DNA from: an uncultured Pseudoflavonifractor sp.
GTDB taxonomy: Bacteria > Bacillota > Clostridia > Oscillospirales > Oscillospiraceae
Assembly: GCA_904419835.1 (NCBI GenBank)
Contig: CAJFTA010000073.1
Location: 1-9,507 of the forward strand
DNA: 9,507 nt
Direction: 5' to 3'
This document shows positions 1 to 5,883 of the stretch, piece after piece (position 1 is the stretch's first letter; every line of letters starts with the position of its first letter). The translations under genes were made by a program, and so were the position numbers. Below the pieces are notes generated by a model, which did not search any database, was not told the origin of the DNA, and worked only from the letters and a program-made list of their open reading frames with translations.

Positions 1-25
1 TTATGGCAGGTGAAGCTTGCTCCAT
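1..25 (-). CDS. Possible 5' end of a gene running off the left edge
   Basis: An ATG on the minus strand at 23-25 is preceded by an AAGGA Shine-Dalgarno-like sequence about nine bases upstream (35-39), and the frame stays open for the eight codons that remain in the window (reading MEQASPAI). It lies just downstream of two stacked hairpins that would end the previous transcript, which suits the beginning of a new gene. Eight codons say nothing about function and no convincing promoter is visible between the hairpin and the ATG. This may be chance. Confidence 0.22.
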
Positions 26-57
26 TTGCACTTTTCCTTCTTTGGCCTCTATTCCAC

Positions 58-94
58 AGAAACCCGCCTATGCTTGACGCATAGGCGGGTTTCT
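58..94 (-). terminator. Strong stem-loop, probable bidirectional terminator
   Basis: A perfect 16-bp stem (arms 58-73 and 79-94, 5-base loop) begins with AGAAACCC and ends with GGGTTTCT, the A-rich/T-rich flanked form typical of a bidirectional intrinsic terminator. It is the second of two hairpins downstream of the S41 protease gene and is the one followed by a few T residues on the minus strand. Confidence 0.6.
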
Positions 95-104
95 CGACAC
101 GCTG

Positions 105-132
105 AGAGTCCGTCTCAGATGAGACGGACTCT
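105..132 (-). terminator. Stem-loop directly after the S41 protease stop
   Basis: A perfect 13-bp inverted repeat (arms 105-117 and 120-132, 2-base spacer) starts three bases after the TGA of the S41 protease gene on the minus strand. It lacks a T-run; instead it is followed on the minus strand by CAGCGTGTCGAGAAA, the same boundary motif that abuts the duplicated hairpins at 4381 and 9218. It probably protects the 3' end of the mRNA or is the first half of a tandem terminator with 58-94. Confidence 0.5.
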
Positions 133-134
133 GT

Positions 135-1307
135 TCACTCGTTAACGCCCAGCAGCTCCAGCGCGGCCTGGAGCTGGCTGTCCTGCTCGTGGGGCAGCTG
201 CCCCGCCAGCAGCAGCTGGCTCTCCTCCTCGGAGAGGTACACCTCACGGTCCAGGGTGACGCCGGTGCCGATGAGGGATACGCCGTTTCCGGTGAAGTAC
301 TTCTCCGTGGAGATGCCCAGTCCGCCGCCGCCGGGCAGCGGGAAGGTCTGCTGGGAGTAGCCCTTGCCGGAGGTGGGCTCCCCCACGATGACCCCCACCC
401 CCTGCTCCTGAAGCTCGGCGCCGAAGAACTCAGCGGCGGAATAGGTGTCGGCGTTGACCAGCGTGGCCATGGGGAGGTCAATAAAATGGGCGTCCGAGTT
501 GGTCACCTGTTCGTTGCCGTCCCGGTCCTGCTGGCGGAAAATGGGCCCCTCGGGCAGGAGATAGTCCAGCATCTCGGTGAGCTCATCCAGATAGCCGCCG
601 CCGTTGTTGCGCATGTCGAACACCAGGGCCGTGGCCCCCTGGGCCACCAGGTCGTCCACCGCCTCCTTCACGCCGTCGGCGCTGCGGCGGTAGAAGTTCT
701 TCACCTGGATATAGCCCACGCCGCTCTCCAGCAGCTGGTACTCCACCGGGTCGGTCTCCAGCTGGGCGCGGGAGGCGGTAATTGTCCGCACGGTTCCGTC
801 GGCCCCACGGACCTCCAGCTCCACGCTGGTACCCGCCTCACCCTGGATCAGATTGGCGCCGTCATAGCGGGCGTCTCCGGCCAGGGAGGTCCCGTCCACG
901 GCGATGATGATGTCCCCCACCCGGAGGCCGGCCTGGTCGGCGGGACCGCCCTCCGTGACACCAATCACGGTAAGCCCCTCCTCATTGCTGTAGTTCACCG
1001 TCACACCGATACCGGTATACACGTTCTGGCGGCGTTGCTGGGTGGAGGCGTAGCTCTCCGGATCCAGGTAGTAGGACCAGCGGTCGTTCAGGCCGGACAC
1101 CATGCCGTTCATGGCCGCGTCCACCACCTCGCTCTCCTCGTACTCCCCTACAAAGCGGGTGTTGATCAGGGCCAGGCCCTCCAGCAGGGTGAGGCCTTGG
1201 GGCCCGATGACCACCCATGCGGCCAGGGCCGTGCCGCCGAGGGCAACCGCCAGGGTGATTACCGCGGTCAGTATCAGGGCCAGCGGGGAAAAACGTTTTT
1301 TTCTCAT
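135..1307 (-). CDS. S41 family C-terminal processing peptidase (CtpA/CtpB type)
   Basis: A 390-residue membrane-anchored serine protease acting outside the cytoplasmic membrane. Residues 9-33 form one hydrophobic signal-anchor after a basic MRKKR start. A PDZ domain follows (about 97-180; GIGV, then GGPADQAGLRVGDII), then the S41 protease fold with DMRNNGGG at 232-238. The catalytic Ser-Lys dyad is visible: Ser290 in TYSAAEFF and Lys315 in TSGKGYSQ. The start at 1307 was chosen because AAAGGAAG lies seven bases upstream and the protein then opens with the anchor; the frame is open for 15 further codons upstream without a better site. The family cleaves or degrades envelope proteins; in Bacillus subtilis the homologous ctpB also lies beside ftsEX. 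Here the gene lies downstream of the M23 hydrolase but behind an intrinsic terminator, so it is either expressed by read-through or from a promoter I could not identify. The exact substrate cannot be read from sequence. Confidence 0.93.
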   Translation of the reverse strand: MRKKRFSPLALILTAVITLAVALGGTALAAWVVIGPQGLTLLEGLALINTRFVGEYEESEVVDAAMNGMVSGLNDRWSYYLDPESYASTQQRRQNVYTGIGVTVNYSNEEGLTVIGVTEGGPADQAGLRVGDIIIAVDGTSLAGDARYDGANLIQGEAGTSVELEVRGADGTVRTITASRAQLETDPVEYQLLESGVGYIQVKNFYRRSADGVKEAVDDLVAQGATALVFDMRNNGGGYLDELTEMLDYLLPEGPIFRQQDRDGNEQVTNSDAHFIDLPMATLVNADTYSAAEFFGAELQEQGVGVIVGEPTSGKGYSQQTFPLPGGGGLGISTEKYFTGNGVSLIGTGVTLDREVYLSEEESQLLLAGQLPHEQDSQLQAALELLGVNE

Positions 1308-1350
1308 TGAGATGCTTCCTTTCCGGGCAGAGATTGTACGGATACGCTGC

Positions 1351-1394
1351 AAAAACCGGGAGCAGGCGGGGATTCTCTCCCCCGCCCGCTCCCG
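1351..1394 (-). terminator. Intrinsic terminator of the ftsEX-M23 operon
   Basis: A 15-bp GC-rich stem (arms 1357-1371 and 1380-1394, one G-U pair, 8-base loop) is followed on the minus strand by GTTTTTG. It sits 22 bases past the stop of the M23 hydrolase gene and separates it from the S41 protease gene. Confidence 0.88.
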
Positions 1395-1416
1395 TCATAA
1401 GCATATTCTCCGGTTA

Positions 1417-2697
1417 TCAGGTATTGTACTGGCGATAGAAGGGCAGATCCGGCCAGTACTGCTCCGGGTCTACCCGGCTGCCGTTGACCCGGATCTCCAG
1501 ATGCAGGTGGTTGCCGGTGGAGTTGCCGGTGGAGCCCACATAGCCGATGACATCGCCCTGGCTGACCACGTCGCCCGCGCTGGCCGCCCGGCTGCTCATA
1601 TGGGCGTAGAGGCTGGTGGTGCCGTCGCCGTGGCTGATGACCACATAGTTGCCATAGGAGCTTCCATACTCCGAGATGGTGACCACGCCGCTCTTTACCG
1701 CCTTAATGGGTGTGCCGTAGGGCGCGGCGATGTCCGTGCCGGTATGGCTGTGGGGCCGGCCCGTGATGGGGTGAATCCGGTAACCAAAGGCTGAGGTCAG
1801 CGTCATGCAGCTGGTAGGCAGGGGGTAGAGCCAGCCGTTGCTGACGGTAAACTGAATCTGGTTCTGCCGAATCAGTTCCTCCAGCTCTGCCTCCCGCTGG
1901 GCAATCTCGTCGTTGACCCGGGCCTCCTCGGCGGCCTGCTCCTCCAGCAGGCGCTCATATTCGGCCACGTCGCTCTCCAGGTTCTTCAGCACCTGGGCGG
2001 CCTCCTCCACCTTGACGGCCTGGTCCGCCCGCTGCTGGTCCAGCAGCGTCTTCTGGTTGGCCTGCTCGGTGCGGGAGCTCTCCAGCGCGGTAAGGGCGTC
2101 GGCCACCGCCTGCCGGTCCGCCTTGAGCTGCTCAATCACCGCATTGTCGTAGTCCATCACGTCCTGGACGAAAACCATCTTGTCCAGCATGTCGGAAAAG
2201 CTGCTGGCATTGAAGAGGATGGCCCAGTAGGAGACCGTTCCGCCCTCCTCCATGGCCCGTACCCGCTGGCAGAAGAGATCATACTGTGCCTCTTCCTTGG
2301 CCTGGGCCTCGGCCAGGTTGGCGGTCTCCTGCTCAATGAGCTGATCGTAGTAGGCGATCATGCTCTCTGTATTGGCAATCTGCTGGTCAATGTAGGCCAG
2401 CTCCTGATCCCGGAGCTGCTTTTCCTGCATGGCCTTGTCCTTCTGGCCCTGGATCTCCTCCAGCTGGCTCTGGAGTTCCTCCTTCTTGCTCTCCACGTCG
2501 GAGGCGCTCCCCTTCAGAGCCTCGATCTGCTGCCGGAGCTCGTCCTCCGTCACGGCCCGGGCCGCGGGCATGGCCATGGTGAGGATGGGCAGGAGGAGAA
2601 GGACTACCATCACGCAGGCCAGAACCGCCATCAGGATTCTTCTGGCGTCCCATACCTTCTTCTTTCCCGTCTTCTGGTTTTGCTGTTTCTGTGCCAT
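1417..2697 (-). CDS. Secreted coiled-coil M23 (LytM) peptidoglycan endopeptidase, probable FtsEX effector
   Basis: A 426-residue wall hydrolase. Residues 20-48 are a signal peptide with a likely signal-peptidase site after ARA (48). Residues 51-140 and 180-282 are rich in Glu, Gln, Leu and Lys with few helix breakers and form a long coiled coil, as in PcsB, CwlO and EnvC. The C-terminal LytM domain (about 286-415) keeps all metal-site motifs: HTGTD (His318, Asp322), YAH (His366) and HLH (His397, His399). It should therefore cut peptide crosslinks itself, unlike E. coli EnvC, whose LytM domain is degenerate and only activates amidases. AAGGAG lies six bases before the ATG and the gene begins 20 bases after ftsX, so it is in the ftsEX operon. 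In related systems FtsEX releases the coiled-coil inhibition of such a hydrolase at the division site; that role here is inferred from gene order and domain layout. Confidence 0.93.
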   Translation of the reverse strand: MAQKQQNQKTGKKKVWDARRILMAVLACVMVVLLLLPILTMAMPAARAVTEDELRQQIEALKGSASDVESKKEELQSQLEEIQGQKDKAMQEKQLRDQELAYIDQQIANTESMIAYYDQLIEQETANLAEAQAKEEAQYDLFCQRVRAMEEGGTVSYWAILFNASSFSDMLDKMVFVQDVMDYDNAVIEQLKADRQAVADALTALESSRTEQANQKTLLDQQRADQAVKVEEAAQVLKNLESDVAEYERLLEEQAAEEARVNDEIAQREAELEELIRQNQIQFTVSNGWLYPLPTSCMTLTSAFGYRIHPITGRPHSHTGTDIAAPYGTPIKAVKSGVVTISEYGSSYGNYVVISHGDGTTSLYAHMSSRAASAGDVVSQGDVIGYVGSTGNSTGNHLHLEIRVNGSRVDPEQYWPDLPFYRQYNT

Positions 2698-2717
2698 GAG
2701 TATCTCCTTTTTCTGTC

Positions 2718-3617
2718 CTACACCTGCAGGAACTTACCGATGGCCACCATGCTGCCGCCCACACCCACTGCCAGGCCGGTGCCGCAGAAGATACCGAACA
2801 CCTTCAGCGCCATGGTTTCGAAGGGAATGATGTTGATGAGCTGGATGGTATCGGACGTCTCAATCGCCTGTCCAATCAGGCTGTACACGCCCCACTGGAG
2901 GAGAAAGGCCGCCACCGCGCCCACAAGGCCCAGGATCATGCCCTCAAACACAAAGGGCCAGCGCACGAAGCCGTTGGTGGCGCCGCACATCTTCATGATG
3001 GCAATCTCGTTGCGCCGGGTGAAGGTGCCCAGCTTGATGGTATTGGCGATGATGAACAGGGACATGACCACCAGCATGACCACCAGAATAATGGCGACGC
3101 CGCTGGCCACATTGCTCACCACCACAAAGCCCTGGGCAATCTCCGGGATGGCCTGGATATTCGCCACGCCGGGCACCGCCCGCACCGCCTCCACAGTGGC
3201 GGAGAACTGCTCAATGTCCCTGACCTTGATGCTGTACCGGTCCCGGAACACATCGTCAGGCAGCTCCAGGAACAGCTCCGCGTCCTCTCCGCTGGCGTAC
3301 TGCTCCACATAGTCTTCCTTGGCGGTCTCTTTGCTGATAAACTGGACCGACGCCACATTGGGCACCGCCTCCAGCGTGCTCTGAAGGGCAGCCGCCTCTT
3401 CCTCCGGGATGGTCTCATCCACATAGGCCAGGAATTCGTTGTCCCGCTCCAGCTCCCCCAGCATATTGCCCACGTTGACGGCCACCAGGGAGAAGGAGCC
3501 CATAATCAGAAGGCAGGCCACAATCATACATACGGCGGCAAAGGACATGAGACCGTGGGTAAAGATGTTGTGGAATCCCTCCGAGAGAAAATAGCTGAAA
3601 TTAAAATGTTGTCTCAT
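2718..3617 (-). CDS. ftsX: Cell division protein FtsX (permease-like subunit)
   Basis: A 299-residue membrane partner of FtsE. Four membrane segments are visible at about 22-48, 168-192, 224-248 and 270-294, with a large extracellular loop at 50-165 after the first, which in the family contacts the wall hydrolase. The conserved cytoplasmic RRNEIAIMKMCGATN (201-215) followed by FEGMILG is a hallmark of FtsX. The start is the ATG at 3617, which overlaps the last 17 bases of ftsE; the frame is open further upstream, but this start gives the usual MRxHxxxYFxxEGFxNI beginning. There is no strong ribosome site of its own (only a GGCGGG about a dozen bases upstream), so translational coupling to ftsE is likely. 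Confidence 0.96.
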   Translation of the reverse strand: MRQHFNFSYFLSEGFHNIFTHGLMSFAAVCMIVACLLIMGSFSLVAVNVGNMLGELERDNEFLAYVDETIPEEEAAALQSTLEAVPNVASVQFISKETAKEDYVEQYASGEDAELFLELPDDVFRDRYSIKVRDIEQFSATVEAVRAVPGVANIQAIPEIAQGFVVVSNVASGVAIILVVMLVVMSLFIIANTIKLGTFTRRNEIAIMKMCGATNGFVRWPFVFEGMILGLVGAVAAFLLQWGVYSLIGQAIETSDTIQLINIIPFETMALKVFGIFCGTGLAVGVGGSMVAIGKFLQV

Positions 3618-4293
3618 TGTTGTAATACCCGCCTGTCTCGTCGCTGATAATCCTGCCGCTCTCAATGGCCACCACCCGCTTGGAGAAGCGGTTGACCAGC
3701 TCCTTTTCGTGAGTAACCACCAGCATGGTCGTGCCCAGCTCGTTGATGCGCTCCAGCAGCATCATGATCTCCAGAGAGCGCTGGGGGTCCAGGTTGCCGG
3801 TGGGCTCGTCGGCAATGATCATGCTGGGGTTGTTGACCAGCGCCCGGGCGATGGCCACCCGCTGCTGCTCGCCGCCTGAGAGCTGATTGGGGCACATGTC
3901 CTTCTTTTTGGACAGGCCCACCAGGTCCAGCACATAGGGGATCCGCTTGCGGATTTCCCGGGAGGATGCCCCCACCACCCGCATGGCAAAGGTCAGGTTC
4001 TCCGCCACCGTCTTTTTTTCGATGAGCCTGAAATCCTGAAAGATGACCCCCAGGGTGCGCCGCAGATAGGGCACCTGGTTTGGGCGGATGGTGTTCAGAT
4101 TATAGCCGTTTACCATCAGACGTCCGTCCGTGGGGGCCACCTCGGCCGTCAGCAACTTAATGATAGTGGACTTGCCGGAGCCGGACGGCCCCACCAGAAA
4201 GGCAAACTCCCCGTCGTCAATCCGCAGATTGATCCCCTTCAGTGCCTTTGTACCGTTATCATAGGTCTTATAGATGTCGATGAGTCGAATCAT
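3601..4293 (-). CDS. ftsE: Cell division ATP-binding protein FtsE
   Basis: A 230-residue ABC ATPase, the usual length for FtsE. All ATPase motifs are intact: Walker A GPSGSGKST (35-43), Q-loop Gln86 in IFQDFRL, signature LSGGEQQ (138-144), Walker B MIIADEP with Asp162 and Glu163, D-loop NLDP and switch His195 in VVTHE. FtsE binds FtsX and uses ATP hydrolysis to activate a peptidoglycan hydrolase across the membrane rather than to move a solute. GAGG lies five bases before the ATG. It is the first gene of the ftsE-ftsX-M23 operon, and the last codons overlap the start of ftsX. Confidence 0.97.
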   Translation of the reverse strand: MIRLIDIYKTYDNGTKALKGINLRIDDGEFAFLVGPSGSGKSTIIKLLTAEVAPTDGRLMVNGYNLNTIRPNQVPYLRRTLGVIFQDFRLIEKKTVAENLTFAMRVVGASSREIRKRIPYVLDLVGLSKKKDMCPNQLSGGEQQRVAIARALVNNPSMIIADEPTGNLDPQRSLEIMMLLERINELGTTMLVVTHEKELVNRFSKRVVAIESGRIISDETGGYYNNETTF

Positions 4294-4317
4294 AGCTACC
4301 TCGTCTGCCTGATAGTT

Positions 4318-4346
4318 ATCATGCGTATCAATACATATCCGTTCAA
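4318..4346 (-). promoter_or_regulatory. Candidate promoter of the ftsEX operon
   Basis: On the minus strand TTGAAC (4341-4346) and CATGAT (4318-4323) are separated by 17 bases and lie about 25 bases before the ftsE start. The -35 is good (five of six), the -10 weak (four of six). The -35 hexamer overlaps the distal outer arm of the hairpin that ends the upstream regulator gene, so the terminator and this promoter are very compact. Confidence 0.35.
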
Positions 4347-4354
4347 CCGCATAT

Positions 4355-4380
4355 AGGGGACGCCGGTACCGGCGTCCCCT
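4355..4380 (-). terminator. Distal copy of duplicated hairpin A
   Basis: A perfect 26-base palindrome centred on GGTACC. Positions 4358-4380 are identical to 4603-4625. Bases outside it (CCGCATATA on the left here, TATACGG at the right of the other copy) are complementary to each other, so the two outer flanks belong to one original, longer stem that was split by the repeat at 4381-4602. No long T-run follows on either strand, so terminator strength is uncertain. Confidence 0.6.
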
Positions 4381-4602
4381 CAGCGTGTTGAAAAGCCTCG
4401 GCTAAAAAGCGCCTGTATGAGATGGCAGGGGAGCGCGAGGGGGCAGCCGCCCACCTCGCGTGGAATCGAATGCCCCGCAAAGCCTTGCTGCGCAAGGCTT
4501 GCGGCGAGCGGAGCGAGGACTTTTACGCCACTGTACGGCGTAAAAGCAACGGCATTTTTGCAGGCAGCCCAAAAAGCCCTTGACTTTTTTGGCTGCCTGG
4601 CA
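4381..4602 (+). repeat. Structured intergenic repeat, copy A (possible mobile element)
   Basis: A 222-base non-coding repeat, related in opposite orientation to 9001-9218. The best block, 4428-4476, matches 9123-9171 on the other strand at 48 of 49 bases; AACGGCATTTTTG (4548-4560) is also shared. Successive hairpins are visible: AGCC/GGCT (4394-4403), CGCGAGG/CCTCGCG with inner GGGC/GCCC (4434-4460), a 12-bp stem with one bulge (4476-4503), CTTTTACGCC/GGCGTAAAAG (4520-4546) and a terminal 16-bp stem with one mismatch (4561-4599). It is bracketed by identical hairpin copies (4358-4380 and 4603-4625), which suggests insertion into a hairpin with duplication of it. No convincing gene lies inside. 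It could be a small non-autonomous transposable element, a structured RNA, or both; I do not recognise a named family. Confidence 0.8.
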
Positions 4603-4625
4603 GGACGCCGGTACCGGCGTCCCCT
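4603..4625 (-). terminator. Proximal copy of duplicated hairpin A, downstream of the PucR-like gene
   Basis: A 23-base copy of 4358-4380, forming a stem of 11 bp around GGTACC, 15 bases past the stop of the regulator gene on the minus strand. In the present arrangement it would be the first hairpin met by RNA polymerase, followed by the repeat and then by the distal copy. Confidence 0.6.
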
Positions 4626-4640
4626 ATACGGTTGTCATGT

Positions 4641-5732
4641 TCAGGACTCAATGCCCCTGGAGATCAGGTACTTCTTAACCATGAGGGCCACCTTGAAGGT
4701 GATGGCGTCGTCAAACTCCCGCAGGTCCAGGCCGGTCAGCTTTTTGATCTTCTCCAGGCGGTACACCAGGGTGTTCCGGTGGACAAAGAGCTTCCGGGCC
4801 GTCTCCGACACGTTCAGGTTGTTCTCAAAGAACTTGTTAATGGTGAACAGGGTCTCCTGATCCAGGGCGTCAATGGGGTTCTTCTTAAAGACCTCCTGGA
4901 GGAACATCTCGCACAGGGTGGTGGGCAGCTGGTAGATCAGGCGGCCGATGCCCAGGTTCTCGTAGTTGATAATGCTCTTCTCAGTGTCAAACACCTTACC
5001 CACGTCGATGGCCACCTGGGCCTCCTTGTAGGCCCGGGCCAGATCCCGGATGTGGCTGACGATGGTGCCGATGCCGATGACCGCCTTTATGTTGAGCTCC
5101 TCAGCCAGGGCGTCCTCGATCTGCTTGGCCACCTTGTACAGGTCCTTGCCCTCGGTGGTGTCGGACAGCTGCTTGATGAGAGCCACGTCGGTCTCACTGA
5201 TGGAGAGGACGAAGTCCACCTGCTTCTCCGGGAACAGAGACTGGACCACGTCGATGGCGCCCACATCGGTGGAGCCCACCTGGCGGATCAGGAACACGGC
5301 GCGGGGCACCTCCGAGACAAAGTGCAACTCCTTGGCCCGGACATAGATATCTCCCAAAAGGATGTTATCGGAGATAATGTTCTTGACAAAGGTTGCCTTG
5401 TCATGCTTTTCCTCATAGTAGGTCTTGGCCCCGTTGAGGGCCACGGCAGCCATGGCGCAGATAAGCCGGGCGTGGTCATCCTCGCCGCGGACAAACACGG
5501 CGTAGTCAAACTGGGCGCCCCAGCCGCTCAGGGGCTTGAAGGTCTTGCCTTCAAAGGTGGCAATGTCGTTTCCCGCGGCATTGATGATCTCCACTGCGCC
5601 GGGCCAACGCTCTCCAATATTCGTCAGCTCATTGCAGGCTACCACCGTTCCCTCGGAATCGATGACGCCAATGGCTCTGTCTGAGCTCTCCTTCATCTGT
5701 AATACGACGCTCTGAAAAATCCTGCTGGACAT
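4641..5732 (-). CDS. PucR/CdaR-like transcriptional regulator
   Basis: A 363-residue protein with the C-terminal helix-turn-helix typical of the PucR/CdaR family (about 299-352: NNLNVSETARKLFVHRNTL, then VYRLEKIKKLTGLDLREFDD). The middle (about 110-260) fits the degenerate GGDEF-like region of CdaR-type regulators, ending in the common IGIG and AYKEAQVAI elements. The N-terminus (about 1-105) reads like a sensory domain (IGVIDSEGTVVACN) related to sugar-diacid or PAS-like sensors. No membrane segment is seen. GGGAGG lies nine bases before the ATG, and a good promoter precedes it. It is transcribed alone, upstream of ftsEX but separated from it by a hairpin, the repeat copy A and a second hairpin. 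Its ligand and targets are unknown; such regulators normally respond to a small metabolite. Confidence 0.87.
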   Translation of the reverse strand: MSSRIFQSVVLQMKESSDRAIGVIDSEGTVVACNELTNIGERWPGAVEIINAAGNDIATFEGKTFKPLSGWGAQFDYAVFVRGEDDHARLICAMAAVALNGAKTYYEEKHDKATFVKNIISDNILLGDIYVRAKELHFVSEVPRAVFLIRQVGSTDVGAIDVVQSLFPEKQVDFVLSISETDVALIKQLSDTTEGKDLYKVAKQIEDALAEELNIKAVIGIGTIVSHIRDLARAYKEAQVAIDVGKVFDTEKSIINYENLGIGRLIYQLPTTLCEMFLQEVFKKNPIDALDQETLFTINKFFENNLNVSETARKLFVHRNTLVYRLEKIKKLTGLDLREFDDAITFKVALMVKKYLISRGIES

Positions 5733-5786
5733 AGGCGACAGCCTCCCTCAAACTCTATTATCATGGGAACGCACATTTTCCTTTAC

Positions 5787-5815
5787 AGTATAGCGGATTT
5801 TTTTGTGCATTTCAA
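5787..5815 (-). promoter_or_regulatory. Sigma-A type promoter of the PucR-like gene
   Basis: On the minus strand TTGAAA (5810-5815), a 17-base spacer that contains an A7 tract, and TATACT (5787-5792). Both hexamers match the consensus at five of six positions. Transcription would start near 5780, giving a leader of about 50 bases that contains GAGGGAGG before the ATG at 5732. Confidence 0.8.
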
Positions 5816-5883
5816 TAGGAAACGCAAAATTTTTTGTGAAAATTGCCGAACTGGGTCTGCCGCTTCCTAACTTCATGACAATA

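Noticed and set aside
189..1310. Long plus-strand open frame (373 codons) opposite the S41 protease
   Set aside because: It is antisense to a clear protease gene, has the low-complexity Gly/Val/His/Leu-rich composition of a GC-rich shadow frame, and has no family signature.
1326..1355. TACAAT (1333-1338, minus strand) as a promoter for the S41 protease gene
   Set aside because: There is no -35 hexamer at a suitable distance; the corresponding place is the terminator stem. The leader would be under 20 bases.
4381..4602. Group IIC intron or its remnant at a terminator
   Set aside because: The target preference is reminiscent, but about 220 bases is far too short, I see no convincing domain V, there is no reverse transcriptase, and group II introns do not duplicate the target hairpin.
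4355..4625. CRISPR array suggested by repeated palindromes with a spacer between
   Set aside because: There are only two hairpin copies at each locus, the intervening sequence is about 220 bases and itself repeated, and no cas genes are present.
4417..4860. Open frames through the two repeats (4417-4860 plus, 8884-9129 minus) that share a similar stretch (SGA.TF.PL.G.K.TAFL)
   Set aside because: The similarity follows from the shared repeat DNA. A one-base indel shifts the frame between the copies, no ribosome site precedes either, the ends run into unrelated flanking DNA, and the differences fall in stem arms and are mostly amino-acid changing. I treat the repeat as non-coding.
4632..5684. 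Long plus-strand open frame (350 codons) opposite the PucR-like regulator
   Set aside because: Its composition (many VDG, LGHL, GQL repeats) is that of an antisense shadow; the minus-strand gene has a promoter, a ribosome site and a recognisable helix-turn-helix.
5820..5883. Terminator for the pseudouridine synthase gene
   Set aside because: Only short AT-rich complementary stretches (GCAA/TTGC with A and T tracts) are seen, not a stable GC stem followed by a T-run.
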